From NCBI RefSeq assembly GCF_009729855.1, contig NZ_WODA01000006.1, positions 186,001-250,000 on the forward strand: 64,000 nt of DNA, in the 5' to 3' direction. A program made the translations under genes and the position numbers. This document shows positions 16,092 to 24,316 of the stretch, piece after piece. Within the stretch, counting starts at the first letter, position 1; each line of letters begins with the position of its first letter. The notes under the pieces were generated by a model. The model did no database searches. It saw nothing but the letters and a program-made list of their open reading frames with translations, and was not told the origin of the DNA. The stretch comes from Agromyces luteolus (GTDB taxonomy: Bacteria; Actinomycetota; Actinomycetes; Actinomycetales; Microbacteriaceae).

Positions 16092-16847
16092 ATGACGCCT
16101 CGCCGCCCGCCCGCGCTCGTCGCCGTGTCGCACGGCACCTCGTCGCCCGAGGGCCGTGCCGCGGTGCGCGGACTGTACGACGCCGTGGTCGCGGCGGTCG
16201 CCGAGCGGTGGGCGGATGCTGCGTCCGAGACGCGACTCTGCCACGTCGACGTCGAGCAGCCCGACGTGCCGGCCGCGCTCGCCACGCTCCCCGACGGGGA
16301 GCCCGCGGTGATCGTGCCCCTGCTGCTGTCGGCGGGCTACCACGTGCACGTCGACCTCGCCGAGGCCGCGGCGGAGGCCCGCGATGGCGGTCGCGTGGTG
16401 GTCGTCGCCGATGCGCTCGGTCCCGACGACCGGCTCATCGCGGTCCTGCAGCGCCGGCTCGCCGAGGCCGGCACTCGTGACGACGACCCCGTCGTGCTCG
16501 TCGTGGCGGGCTCGAGCGACGTGCGCGCCGTCGAGGCCTGCGAGCGCGTGCGCGACGCGCTGGCCGAGGCATCCGTCGCCGACGTCTCGATCGGGTTCCT
16601 GTCGGCGGCCGAGCCGCGGCTGCCCGATGCGGTCGCCGCCGCGCGCGCCGCCGGCGCGGGGCACGGGCCCGGCGCGCGGGTCGCCGCCGCGAGCTACCTG
16701 CTCGCGCCCGGGTACTTCCAGGACCTCGCGGCGAGCTCCGCGCCCGACGTGCTCGCCGAGCCGCTGCTGCGCCCCGACGACGCGCCCGCCGAGCTCGTGC
16801 AGGTCGTGCTCGACCGATACGCGGAGGCGCTCGCCCGCTCCAAGTGA
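16092..16847 (+). CDS. Sirohydrochlorin chelatase (CbiX/SirB-like)
   Basis: 251 residues from ATG 16092. It begins with the chelatase signature ALVAVSHGTSSPEGRA, whose histidine binds the metal, followed by VIVPLLLSAGYHVHVDL with the second conserved histidine. The C-terminal half repeats the fold (VVLVVAGSSD, AAASYLLAPGYFQDL). Class II chelatases of this size insert iron or cobalt into sirohydrochlorin. With the SUMT gene about 9 kb downstream and the siroheme-dependent sulfite reductase next door, iron insertion for siroheme is the likely job. The precorrin-2 dehydrogenase step is not encoded in this window. Confidence 0.85.
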   Translation: MTPRRPPALVAVSHGTSSPEGRAAVRGLYDAVVAAVAERWADAASETRLCHVDVEQPDVPAALATLPDGEPAVIVPLLLSAGYHVHVDLAEAAAEARDGGRVVVVADALGPDDRLIAVLQRRLAEAGTRDDDPVVLVVAGSSDVRAVEACERVRDALAEASVADVSIGFLSAAEPRLPDAVAAARAAGAGHGPGARVAAASYLLAPGYFQDLAASSAPDVLAEPLLRPDDAPAELVQVVLDRYAEALARSK

Positions 16848-16853
16848 GTTTTC

Positions 16854-16903
16854 CGTGCTCGAGTGACGTTCGAGACCGCACTCCGGCGCAGGAGCCTCAC
16901 TCG
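16854..16903. repeat. Direct repeat, copy 1
   Basis: Fifty bases starting CGTGCTCGAGTGACG and ending CCTCACTCG. Copy 2 at 17024-17073 differs at only two positions. The unit contains CTCGAGTGA near one end and TCACTCG(AG) near the other, so it is also an inverted repeat, perfect over nine bases in copy 2. Confidence 0.85.
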
Positions 16904-16951
16904 GCGCCGAGCCCCGGACGCGCGAGCCGCGGCCGTGCCCTTTCACGGCCC

Positions 16952-16998
16952 ATTTCTGGGATCGAGTACGGCCTGACCCCGTACTCGATCCCAGAAAT
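16952..16998. repeat. 20-base perfect inverted repeat (hairpin)
   Basis: Arms ATTTCTGGGATCGAGTACGG (16952-16971) and its exact complement (16979-16998) flank a seven-base loop. It lies midway between the two 50-base direct repeats. The arms are less GC-rich than their surroundings, which points to acquired DNA or a conserved structural role. Confidence 0.85.
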
Positions 16999-17023
16999 CG
17001 AACTCGGGCGGGCGGCGGCCGGA

Positions 17024-17075
17024 CGTGCTCGAGTGACGTTCGAGTCCGCACTCCGGCGCAGGAACCTCACTCGAG
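17024..17075. repeat. Direct repeat, copy 2
   Basis: Second copy of the 50-base unit (two mismatches to copy 1). It has perfect nine-base inverted ends CTCGAGTGA (17028-17036) and TCACTCGAG (17067-17075). Confidence 0.85.
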
Positions 17076-17226
17076 GCGGGGTCGCGTCCGCACGTCATAT
17101 TTCGCCGTGCGACGCCTCGTGACACGGGGTGACCGCGCGTGACGGGCCCGGGTTCCGGCATCCGCCGGACCCCCGTACCTTCGTCGGCACGTGCCCCGAA
17201 CGGGGCGCGGACGAGGAGGGGAAACC

Positions 17227-18996
17227 GTGACGATCGAGACGACGGATGCCGCGACGCGCGCGCCGCGCACCGAGCGCGCCGAGCGTCCCGCGCGCGCGGA
17301 TCGGCCAGCCCGCGACATCCGCCCGCCCCGACCCTCGGCGAAGCCGAACGGGCAGTGGAAGGTCGACGGCACGACCCCGCTCAACGCGAACGAGGAGTGG
17401 AAGCAGGCCGACGGCGGCCTCGAGGTGCGCGAGCGCATCGAGCGGATCTACGCCGACGGCGGCTTCGCGTCGATCGACCCGACCGACCTGCACGGCCGGT
17501 TCCGCTGGTGGGGCCTGTACACGCAGCGCAAGCCCGGCATCGACGGCGGCCGGACCGCGACCCTCGAGCCGCACGAGCTCGAGGACGAGTACTTCATGCT
17601 GCGCGTCCGCATCGACGGCGGGCAGCTCACGACCGAGCAGCTGCGCGTCATCGGCGGCATCTCGACCGAGTTCGGCCGCGACACGGCCGACCTGACCGAC
17701 CGGCAGAACGTCCAGCTGCACTGGATCCGCGTCGAGGACGTGCCCGAGATCTGGAGCCGGCTCGAGGCGGTCGGCCTCGGCACGACCGAGGCCTGCGGCG
17801 ACGTGCCCCGCGTCGTCCTCGGCTCACCGGTCGCGGGCATCGCGGCCGACGAGCTCATCGACCCGACCCCGCAGATCGACGAGATCACGAGCCGGTTCAT
17901 CGGCGACGAGTCGCTCGCGAACCTGCCGCGCAAGTTCAAGTCTGCGATCACGGGCCACCCCAGCCAGGACGTCGTGCACGAGATCAACGACGTCGCGTTC
18001 GTCGCGGTCGAGCACCCCGAGCTCGGCGTCGGCTACGACCTCTGGGTCGGCGGCGGGCTGTCGACGGCGCCGCGCCTGGCCGAGCGCCTCGGCGTCTTCG
18101 TGGCGCCCGACCGCGTCGCCGACGCCTGGCACGGCGTCGCGCAGATCTTCCGCGACTACGGCTACCGGCGGCTGCGCAACAAGGCGCGCCTGAAGTTCCT
18201 GCTCGCCGACTGGGGCACCGAGAAGTTCCGCGATGTGCTCGAGACCGAGTACTTGGGGCATGCCCTTCCGGACGGCCCGGCCGCGCCGACGCCCGTGACG
18301 ACCGGCGACCACGTCGGCGTGCACCGCCAGAAGGACGGCCGCTTCTACGTCGGCGCCACGCCGATCGTCGGCCGCGTTTCCGGCCCGACGCTGACGAAGC
18401 TCGCCGACCTCGTCGAAGCGCACGGCTCGACCCGCCTGCGGACCACGCCGCACCAGAAGGTCGTCATCCTCGACATCCCGGAGGAGCGGGTCGAATCGCT
18501 CATCGCGGGCCTCGACGAGCTCGGGCTCCAGGCGCGACCGAGCCTCATCCGCCGGGGCACGATCGCGTGCACGGGCATCGAGTTCTGCAAGCTCGCGATC
18601 GTCGAGACGAAGGCGTTCGCGACGGCGGCCGTGCTCGACCTCGAGGAGCGGCTCGACGCCTTCGACCTGCCGCACCCCATCAGTCTGCACGTCAACGGAT
18701 GCCCCAACTCGTGCGCGCGCATCCAGACCGCCGACATCGGACTGAAGGGCCAGCTCGTCACGATCGACGGCGAGCAGGTGCCGGGCTACCAGGTGCACCT
18801 CGGCGGCGGCCTCGCGTCGCAGGACCGCGACGAAGCCGGCCTCGGCCGGACGGTGCGCGGCCTCAAGGTCACGGCCGACGGCATCGCCGACTACGTTTCG
18901 CGCGTGGTGACGCGGTTCCTCGACGAGCGCCACGCGGCGGCCGACGAGACGTTCGCGCAGTGGGCGCACCGCGCCGACGAGGAGTCGCTCCGATGA
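17227..18996 (+). CDS. sir: Ferredoxin-dependent sulfite reductase (siroheme, 4Fe-4S)
   Basis: 589 residues from GTG 17227, behind GAGGAGGGG; a GTG at 17191 has no such site. It catalyses six-electron reduction of sulfite to sulfide with ferredoxin. The first 45 residues are a variable, arginine-rich extension. Two ferredoxin-like half domains follow (LHGRFRWWGLYTQRKPG, FMLRVRIDGGQL; and GVHRQKDGRFYVG). The siroheme/4Fe-4S cysteines are clear in CTGIEFCK and NGCPNSCAR. Length and sequence match the mycobacterial SirA type rather than NADPH-linked CysI. It opens a run of eight genes whose starts overlap the previous stop. FprA at the end of the region could regenerate the ferredoxin. Confidence 0.92.
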   Translation: MTIETTDAATRAPRTERAERPARADRPARDIRPPRPSAKPNGQWKVDGTTPLNANEEWKQADGGLEVRERIERIYADGGFASIDPTDLHGRFRWWGLYTQRKPGIDGGRTATLEPHELEDEYFMLRVRIDGGQLTTEQLRVIGGISTEFGRDTADLTDRQNVQLHWIRVEDVPEIWSRLEAVGLGTTEACGDVPRVVLGSPVAGIAADELIDPTPQIDEITSRFIGDESLANLPRKFKSAITGHPSQDVVHEINDVAFVAVEHPELGVGYDLWVGGGLSTAPRLAERLGVFVAPDRVADAWHGVAQIFRDYGYRRLRNKARLKFLLADWGTEKFRDVLETEYLGHALPDGPAAPTPVTTGDHVGVHRQKDGRFYVGATPIVGRVSGPTLTKLADLVEAHGSTRLRTTPHQKVVILDIPEERVESLIAGLDELGLQARPSLIRRGTIACTGIEFCKLAIVETKAFATAAVLDLEERLDAFDLPHPISLHVNGCPNSCARIQTADIGLKGQLVTIDGEQVPGYQVHLGGGLASQDRDEAGLGRTVRGLKVTADGIADYVSRVVTRFLDERHAAADETFAQWAHRADEESLR

Positions 18997-19841
18997 GCGC
19001 GCGGAACGTCGGCCCCGGTGGTCGAGTGGCGCCGAACCCCGGTGGTCGAGTAGCACCGAAGGCGCGTATCGAGACCACCCCGGTGCGCGGTCTCGATGCG
19101 GGCGCTTCGCGTCCTACTCGACCGACGGGCTTCCGTTCCCCCGACGAACTGCGTGCCCTCGCCGAGGCCGGCAACGCGGCGCTCGGCAGCCTGACCGACC
19201 ACGAGGCATCCCCCGCCGAGGTCGTCGCGTGGGTCGCGGCGAACTTCGCGACGGAAGCCGCAGCCGTCGCCTGCTCGATGGCCGATGCCGCGCTCCCCCA
19301 CCTCGTGGCCGAGCAGCTGCCCGGCGTCGACGTGCTGTTCCTCGACACCGGCTACCACTTCGCCGAGACGCGCGTCACGCGCGACGAGGTCGCCCGGCAG
19401 CTCGACGTGCGCGTGGTCGACGTGCTGCCCGAGCAGACCGTCGCCGAGCAGGACGCCGAGTTCGGCGCCCAGCTGTTCGCCCACGACCCCGCGCTGTGCT
19501 GCGCACGGCGCAAGGTCGAGCCGCTCCAGCGGGCCCTCGGCGGCTACGAGGTGTGGTTCACGGGCGTCCGCCGCGACGAGGCGCCGACGCGCACGCTCAC
19601 GCCGCTCGTGACGTACGACGATCGGAACGGGCTCGTGAAGGTGAATCCGGTCGCGGCGTGGACCTTCGACGACCTCCTCGACTACGCGGGCGTGCACCAG
19701 GTGCCCGTGAACCTCCTGATGTCGCACGGCTACCCCTCGATCGGCTGCGAGCCGTGCACGAAGCCCGTCGCCGCGGGCGAGGACCCGAGGTCCGGCCGCT
19801 GGGCCGGCCTCGCCAAGACGGAATGCGGGTTGCACCTATGA
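18993..19841 (+). CDS. cysH: APS reductase (4Fe-4S type) with element-encoded N-terminus
   Basis: 282 residues from ATG 18993 (ATGA overlap). It reduces adenylyl sulfate to sulfite and AMP with thioredoxin. The PP-loop-type domain begins near residue 50 (AVACSMADAAL, FLDTGYHFAET). Two cysteine pairs, CCARRK and CEPC, mark the iron-sulfur APS-reducing form, and the catalytic cysteine is in KTECGLHL. Residues 7-45 (GGRVAP twice, ARIET, GLDAGASRPTRPT) are translated palindromic element. The last in-frame ATG/GTG/TTG before the conserved domain is GTG 19083, directly before the right arm, so at least that arm must be read. No CysC kinase gene is near, in line with direct APS use. Confidence 0.92.
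   Translation: MSARNVGPGGRVAPNPGGRVAPKARIETTPVRGLDAGASRPTRPTGFRSPDELRALAEAGNAALGSLTDHEASPAEVVAWVAANFATEAAAVACSMADAALPHLVAEQLPGVDVLFLDTGYHFAETRVTRDEVARQLDVRVVDVLPEQTVAEQDAEFGAQLFAHDPALCCARRKVEPLQRALGGYEVWFTGVRRDEAPTRTLTPLVTYDDRNGLVKVNPVAAWTFDDLLDYAGVHQVPVNLLMSHGYPSIGCEPCTKPVAAGEDPRSGRWAGLAKTECGLHL
19012..19128. repeat. Palindromic element in frame inside cysH
   Basis: A truncated left arm (19012-19036) is followed by a full left arm GGTGGTCGAGTAGC...GTATCGAGACC (19041-19076) and a right arm GGTCTCGATGCGGGC...CTACTCGACC (19089-19127). The arms are imperfect complements of each other. The whole stretch is open in the cysH frame. Confidence 0.9.
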
Positions 19842-21037
19842 GCGAGAGCATCATCCCCGGTGGTCGAGTGGCGAGCGCCGGCGAGGCCATCCCCGGTGGT
19901 CGAGTAGCGAGCGCCGGCGAGGCCATCCCCGGTGGTCGAGTAGCACCGGAGGCGCGTATCGAGACCGCCCGCGTGCAAGGTCTCGATACGGGCGCTGGCG
20001 CGTCCTACTCGACCACCGAGAACCTCGATACGGGCGCTGGCGCGTCCTACTCGACCACCGAAGGTCTCGATACGGGCGCTGGCGCGTCCTACTCGACCAC
20101 CGAAGGTCTCGATACGGGCGCTGACGCGTCCTACTCGACCACCGCCACGCTCGACGCGCTCGACGTGCTCGAGGCGGAGGCGATCCACGTGATCCGCGAG
20201 GTCGTCGCCGAGTTCGAGCGGCCCGTGCTGCTCTTCTCCGGCGGCAAGGACTCGGTCGTCGTGCTGCACCTCGCGGCCAAGGCGTTCTGGCCCGCGAAGG
20301 TGCCGTTCCCCGTGCTGCACGTCGACACGGGCCACAACTTCCCCGAGGTGCTGCGGTTCCGCGACGAGACGGTCGCTCGGCTCGGCATCCGCCTCGAGGT
20401 CGCCTCGGTGCAGGACTACCTCGACGACGGCCGGCTGCAGGAGCGTGCCGACGGCACCCGGAACCCGCTGCAGACGCAGCCGCTGCTCGACGCCATCGCG
20501 GCCGGTCGGCACGACGCGGTCTTCGGCGGCGCGCGCCGCGACGAGGACAAGGCGCGCGCCAAGGAGCGCATCATCTCGTTGCGGGACGAGTTCGGCCAGT
20601 GGGATCCGCGCAACCAGCGACCCGAGCTCTGGAGCCTCTACAACGGGCGGCACACGGTCGGCCAGCACGTGCGCGCGTTCCCGATCTCGAACTGGACCGA
20701 GCTCGACGTGTGGCGCTACATCGAGCGCGAGGGCATCGCGCTGCCGCCGCTCTACTTCGCACACGAGCGCGACGTGTATGCGCGCGACGGCATGTGGCTC
20801 GCGGTGAGCGACGTCTCCGCGCCCCGCGCGGGCGAGACGGTCGAACGCCGCACGGTCCGCTACCGCACCGTCGGCGACCTCAGCTGCACCGGGGCGGTCG
20901 TCTCGGAGGCCGCGACGCTGTCGGACATCGTGCGCGAGGTCGCGGCATCCACCCTCACCGAGCGCGGTGCGACGCGCGCCGACGACCGCCTCTCCGAGGC
21001 GGCCATGGAGGACCGCAAGAAGGACGGGTACTTCTGA
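19838..21037 (+). CDS. cysD: Sulfate adenylyltransferase small subunit with repetitive N-terminus
   Basis: 399 residues from ATG 19838 (ATGA overlap). With CysN it makes APS from sulfate and ATP. The conserved part starts near residue 105 (LDVLEAEAIHVIREV) and contains the PP-loop LLFSGGKDS, HVDTGHNFPEVL, RRDEDKARAKERI and WSLYNGRH. Normal CysD has about 300 residues; this one has about 100 extra at the front. These are two IPGGRVASAGEA units of 12 residues, a unit ending ARIET, and four units of 14 residues like GLDTGAGASYSTTE. A GTG at 20165 lies just before the conserved part and could in principle give a shorter product, but no good Shine-Dalgarno precedes it. Confidence 0.92.
   Translation: MSESIIPGGRVASAGEAIPGGRVASAGEAIPGGRVAPEARIETARVQGLDTGAGASYSTTENLDTGAGASYSTTEGLDTGAGASYSTTEGLDTGADASYSTTATLDALDVLEAEAIHVIREVVAEFERPVLLFSGGKDSVVVLHLAAKAFWPAKVPFPVLHVDTGHNFPEVLRFRDETVARLGIRLEVASVQDYLDDGRLQERADGTRNPLQTQPLLDAIAAGRHDAVFGGARRDEDKARAKERIISLRDEFGQWDPRNQRPELWSLYNGRHTVGQHVRAFPISNWTELDVWRYIEREGIALPPLYFAHERDVYARDGMWLAVSDVSAPRAGETVERRTVRYRTVGDLSCTGAVVSEAATLSDIVREVAASTLTERGATRADDRLSEAAMEDRKKDGYF
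19856..20146. repeat. Tandemly amplified arms of the palindromic element inside cysD
   Basis: Three left-arm units begin at about 19856, 19892 and 19928 (period 36 bases). Four right-arm units begin at 19979, 20021, 20063 and 20105 (period 42 bases). Both periods are multiples of three, so the reading frame is kept. The copies are almost identical, which points to recent duplication. Confidence 0.9.
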
Positions 21038-22467
21038 TGAGCGAGCACATCGGCGATCGAGTGGCGAGCGCGAGCGTGGGTCTCGATACGGGCGCTGACG
21101 CGTCCTACTCGACCACCGAAGGTCTCGATACGGGCGCTTCGCGTCCTACTCGACCCACAGCGACCGGCACGCTCTTCCGCTTCGCGACGGCCGGGTCGGT
21201 CGACGACGGCAAGTCGACGCTCGTCGGCCGCCTGCTGCACGACTCGAAGGCGATCCTCGCCGATCAGCTCGAGTCGGTGGCCCGCACCAGCGCGGAGCGC
21301 GGCTTCGGCGGCGAGCCGGGCGCGATCGACTTCGCGCTGCTCACTGACGGGCTGCGCGCGGAGCGCGAGCAGGGCATCACGATCGACGTCGCCTACCGCT
21401 ACTTCACGACCGGTCGCCGGTCGTTCATCCTCGCCGACTGCCCCGGCCACGTGCAGTACACGCGCAACATGGTCACGGGCTCGGCGACCGCCGACGCGGT
21501 CGTCGTGCTCGTCGACGTGCGCAACGGCGTGCTCGAGCAGACCCGACGCCACCTCGCGGTCGTGCAGCTGCTTCGCGTGCCGCACGTGATCGTCGCCGTG
21601 AACAAGATCGACCTCGTCGGCTACGACCGCGCCGCCTTCGACGCGGTGGCGGCGGATGTCGCGGCGCTCGCGAACGACCTCGGCCTGCCCGACGCGCACG
21701 TCATCCCGGTCTCCGCGCTCGCGGGCGACAACGTCGTCGAGCGCTCGGCGAACACGCCCTGGTACGACGGGCCGTCGCTCCTCGAGCTGCTCGAGGAGCT
21801 GAGCACGATCGACGAGCTCGAGACCGACCTCGAGGCGCTGCGGCTGCCCGTGCAGCTCGTGATCCGCCCGCAGGGCGGGCTGTCGCCGGACGTGACGGAT
21901 GCCGCGGCCGATGAGCTCCGCGACCATCGCGCCTTCGCGGGCCGCATCGAGTCGGGCACAGTGAAGGTCGGCGATCCCGTCGAGGTGTTCCCCGCCGGCG
22001 TGCGGACGACGGTCACGGGCATCCGCCGCGGCCCCGAAGCGCTCGCCGAGGCATCCGCCCCGCTCTCGGTCGCGCTCGAGCTCGCCGACCCCGTCGACGC
22101 CGCGCGCGGCGCGGTGATCGCCGCCGCCGGCTCGCTGCCCGCGCCGCGGCGCGAGCTCGACGCTGACGTGTTCCAGCTCGACGCGCGACCGCTCGCGACC
22201 GGGGCCCGGGTGCTCGTCAAGCACGGCACCACGACCGTGCAGGCGATCGTCACCGACATCCGCGGACGCCTCGACCTCGACACGCTCGAGACGACGCCGA
22301 CCGCGTCGCTCGCGACGAACGACATCGGGCTCGTCCGCCTGAAGCTCGCGGCCGACCTCGCCGCCGAGCCGTACGCGGCGCACCGCCGTGCGGGCGCGTT
22401 CCTCGTCATCCACCCGCAGGACGGCGCGACCCTCGCCGCCGGCATCGTCGTGGAGGCGCCGGCGTGA
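21037..22467 (+). CDS. cysN: Sulfate adenylyltransferase large subunit (GTPase)
   Basis: 476 residues from ATG 21037 (TGATG overlap). The GTPase domain drives APS synthesis by CysD: G1 GSVDDGKST, switch region EREQGITIDVAYRYF, G3 DCPGHVQYTRNM, G4 NKID, then two beta-barrel domains. There is no CysC kinase fusion. Residues 5-41 are element-derived (DRVASAS, then GLDTGADASYSTTE and GLDTGASRPTRPT). Between the element and GTLFRFATAGS there is no ATG, GTG or TTG in frame. The last possible start is GTG 21076, three bases before the right arm, so the right-arm peptide must be part of the protein. Confidence 0.92.
   Translation: MSEHIGDRVASASVGLDTGADASYSTTEGLDTGASRPTRPTATGTLFRFATAGSVDDGKSTLVGRLLHDSKAILADQLESVARTSAERGFGGEPGAIDFALLTDGLRAEREQGITIDVAYRYFTTGRRSFILADCPGHVQYTRNMVTGSATADAVVVLVDVRNGVLEQTRRHLAVVQLLRVPHVIVAVNKIDLVGYDRAAFDAVAADVAALANDLGLPDAHVIPVSALAGDNVVERSANTPWYDGPSLLELLEELSTIDELETDLEALRLPVQLVIRPQGGLSPDVTDAAADELRDHRAFAGRIESGTVKVGDPVEVFPAGVRTTVTGIRRGPEALAEASAPLSVALELADPVDAARGAVIAAAGSLPAPRRELDADVFQLDARPLATGARVLVKHGTTTVQAIVTDIRGRLDLDTLETTPTASLATNDIGLVRLKLAADLAAEPYAAHRRAGAFLVIHPQDGATLAAGIVVEAPA
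21051..21158. repeat. Palindromic element in frame inside cysN
   Basis: A degenerate left arm (GATCGAGTGGCGAGCG) is followed by two right-arm units, 21079-21120 (42 bases, like those in cysD) and 21121-21158 (the shorter GCTTCGCGTCC form, like the one in cysH). Confidence 0.88.
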
Positions 22468-23570
22468 CCCGCCGCGGGCTCGGTGCACAGCTCGGCGAAC
22501 TCGTCGCCGGCGTCGCGGTCGCCGCGGCGATCGTCATCGTGCCCGTGGTGATCGGGTCGGTCGGCCGTGCCGCGGCCGAGGGGCCGGGCGCAGCCGGGGC
22601 GACGGATGCCGCGGCCCTCCGCCTCGGCTACTTCGCCAACGTCACGCACCTGCCCGCACTCGTCGGCCTCGAGACCGGCGCCATCGCCGACGAGCTCGGG
22701 GCGACCGCGCTCGAGCCGCAGGCGTTCAACGCCGGGCCGGCCGCCGTCGAGGCACTGAGCGCCGGCGCGATCGACGCCGCCTACCTCGGTCCGAGCCCGG
22801 CGATCAACAGCTTCGTGCAGTCGGGCGGCACCTCGCTCCGGATCGTCGCGGGCGCCGTCGGCGGCGGTGCCGCACTCGTGGTGCGCGACGGCATCGACGA
22901 CGCCGACGACCTGCGGGGCGCGACGCTCGCGACGCCCCAACTCGGCAACACGCAGGACGTCGCGCTCCGCACCTGGCTCGCCGACCACGACCTCGAGACC
23001 TCGCCGACCGGCGGCGGCGACGTCGACATCGTGCCGACCGACAACGCCCGCACGCTCCAGCTCTTCACGACCGGCGCGATCGACGGCGCGTGGCTGCCGG
23101 AGCCCTGGGCCTCGCGGCTCGTCATCGAGGCGGGCGCGAACGTGCTCGTCGACGAGGCGGAGCTCTGGCCGGGCGGCGCGTTCCCGACGACGCTGCTCGT
23201 CGTGCGCGCCGAGTACCTCGAGGCGCACCCCGACGCGGTCGCTGCGCTCGTCGCCGGGCACGCGGCATCCGTCGACTGGATCTCGACGCACCCCGACGAG
23301 GTGCCGGCGCTCGTGAACGCTCGCCTTGCGGCCGACGCCGGAGCGCCGCTGCCCGACGCCGTGCTCGAGCGCGCGCTCGCGCACGTCGCGCCGACGGTCG
23401 ACCCGTTCGCGGCGGCGCTGCCCGTGCTGCAGCGGAACGCCGTCGCGGCCGGGACGGCGGAGGCGGGCGATCTCGCCGGCATCCTCGACCTCGGGCCGCT
23501 CGACGCCGTCCAAGCCGGCGCCGGGCTCGACCCGATCGACGATGCCGGACTCGACGGGGGTGCGCGATGA
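22464..23570 (+). CDS. SsuA/TauA-like substrate-binding protein
   Basis: 368 residues from GTG 22464 (GTGA overlap with cysN). An N-terminal hydrophobic segment (LVAGVAVAAAIVIVPVVIG) serves as signal or anchor; there is no lipobox cysteine. The mature part has the NMT1/SsuA fold: LRLGYFANVTHLPALVGLETG, AVEALSAGAIDAAYLGPSPAINSF, GATLATPQLGNTQDVALRTWL and GAWLPEPWASRL. Relatives bind aliphatic sulfonates, taurine or similar compounds. Its place inside a sulfur assimilation operon supports sulfonate or sulfate-ester uptake. The C-terminus is longer and Ala/Asp-rich. Confidence 0.85.
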   Translation: MTRRGLGAQLGELVAGVAVAAAIVIVPVVIGSVGRAAAEGPGAAGATDAAALRLGYFANVTHLPALVGLETGAIADELGATALEPQAFNAGPAAVEALSAGAIDAAYLGPSPAINSFVQSGGTSLRIVAGAVGGGAALVVRDGIDDADDLRGATLATPQLGNTQDVALRTWLADHDLETSPTGGGDVDIVPTDNARTLQLFTTGAIDGAWLPEPWASRLVIEAGANVLVDEAELWPGGAFPTTLLVVRAEYLEAHPDAVAALVAGHAASVDWISTHPDEVPALVNARLAADAGAPLPDAVLERALAHVAPTVDPFAAALPVLQRNAVAAGTAEAGDLAGILDLGPLDAVQAGAGLDPIDDAGLDGGAR

Positions 23571-24316
23571 CCGCGGCACCCGCCATCCGCCTCGCCGGCG
23601 TCGGCAAGCAGTACGCCGCCGACGGGCCGGTCGTGCTCGACGGCATCGACCTCGCCGTCGCACCGGGCGAGTTCGCGTGCCTGCTCGGTGCGTCGGGCTG
23701 CGGCAAGTCGACGCTCCTCGCCCTCATCGCCGGGCTCGAGCAGCCGAGCACCGGCACGATCGAGGTCGACGGCCGCGCCGCGGTCATGTTCCAGGAGGCG
23801 TCGCTGCTGCCGTGGCTCAGCGCCCGACGCAACGTCGAGCTCGCACTGCGCTTCGGCGACGCCGGCCTCTCGCGGGCGGCGCGCCGCGACCGCGCGCTCG
23901 AGCTGCTCGACGTCGTGCACCTCGCGGATGCCGCGGACAAGCGACCGCACGAGCTGTCCGGCGGCATGCGGCAGCGCGTCGCGCTCGCGCGCGCCCTCGC
24001 TCAGGACCGGTCGGTGCTGCTCATGGACGAGCCGTTCGCCGCGCTCGACGCCATCACGCGCGACCTGCTGCACGAGGAGCTCGAGCGCGTCTGGCGCGAG
24101 ACCGGCCGGACGATCGTGTTCGTCACGCACAACGTGCGCGAGGCCGCGCGGCTCGGGCAGCGCGTGCTGCTCATGTCGAGCCGCCCGGGCCGCATCGTCA
24201 ACGAGTGGCGCATCGCCGACGACGGGCCGCGCCGCATCGAGTCGCCCACCGTGTCCGAGCTCTCGGTCGAGATCACCGAGCACCTGCGAAGGGAGATCCG
24301 CCGCAATGCCGCATGA
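23567..24316 (+). CDS. SsuB/TauB-like ABC transporter ATPase
   Basis: 249 residues from ATG 23567 (ATGA overlap). It shows Walker A GASGCGKST, Q-loop MFQEASLLPWL, signature LSGGMRQRVALARA, Walker B VLLMDEPFAALD and FVTHNVREA with the switch histidine. The LSGGM signature and the short length without a TOBE domain are typical of the nitrate/sulfonate/taurine (SsuB/TauB/SsiB) subgroup. It works with the binding protein before it and the permease after it. It carries no palindromic element. Confidence 0.9.
   Translation: MTAAPAIRLAGVGKQYAADGPVVLDGIDLAVAPGEFACLLGASGCGKSTLLALIAGLEQPSTGTIEVDGRAAVMFQEASLLPWLSARRNVELALRFGDAGLSRAARRDRALELLDVVHLADAADKRPHELSGGMRQRVALARALAQDRSVLLMDEPFAALDAITRDLLHEELERVWRETGRTIVFVTHNVREAARLGQRVLLMSSRPGRIVNEWRIADDGPRRIESPTVSELSVEITEHLRREIRRNAA

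Larger units (their letters stand above)
16848..17226. other. 379-base gene-free region with direct and inverted repeats
   Basis: This gap separates the chelatase from the sulfur operon. It holds two 50-base direct repeats, a 47-base perfect hairpin between them, and, near the operon, the inverted repeat CGTGCCCCG-AA-CGGGGCGCG (17190-17209, eight of nine pairs). The leader ends with GAGGAGGGG before the GTG of the sulfite reductase. I see no gene in it. Confidence 0.7.

Noticed and set aside
19856-20146. CRISPR-like array in cysD
   Set aside because: Units are directly adjacent without unique spacers, lie in a coding frame, and no cas gene is near. They are amplified arms of the palindromic element.
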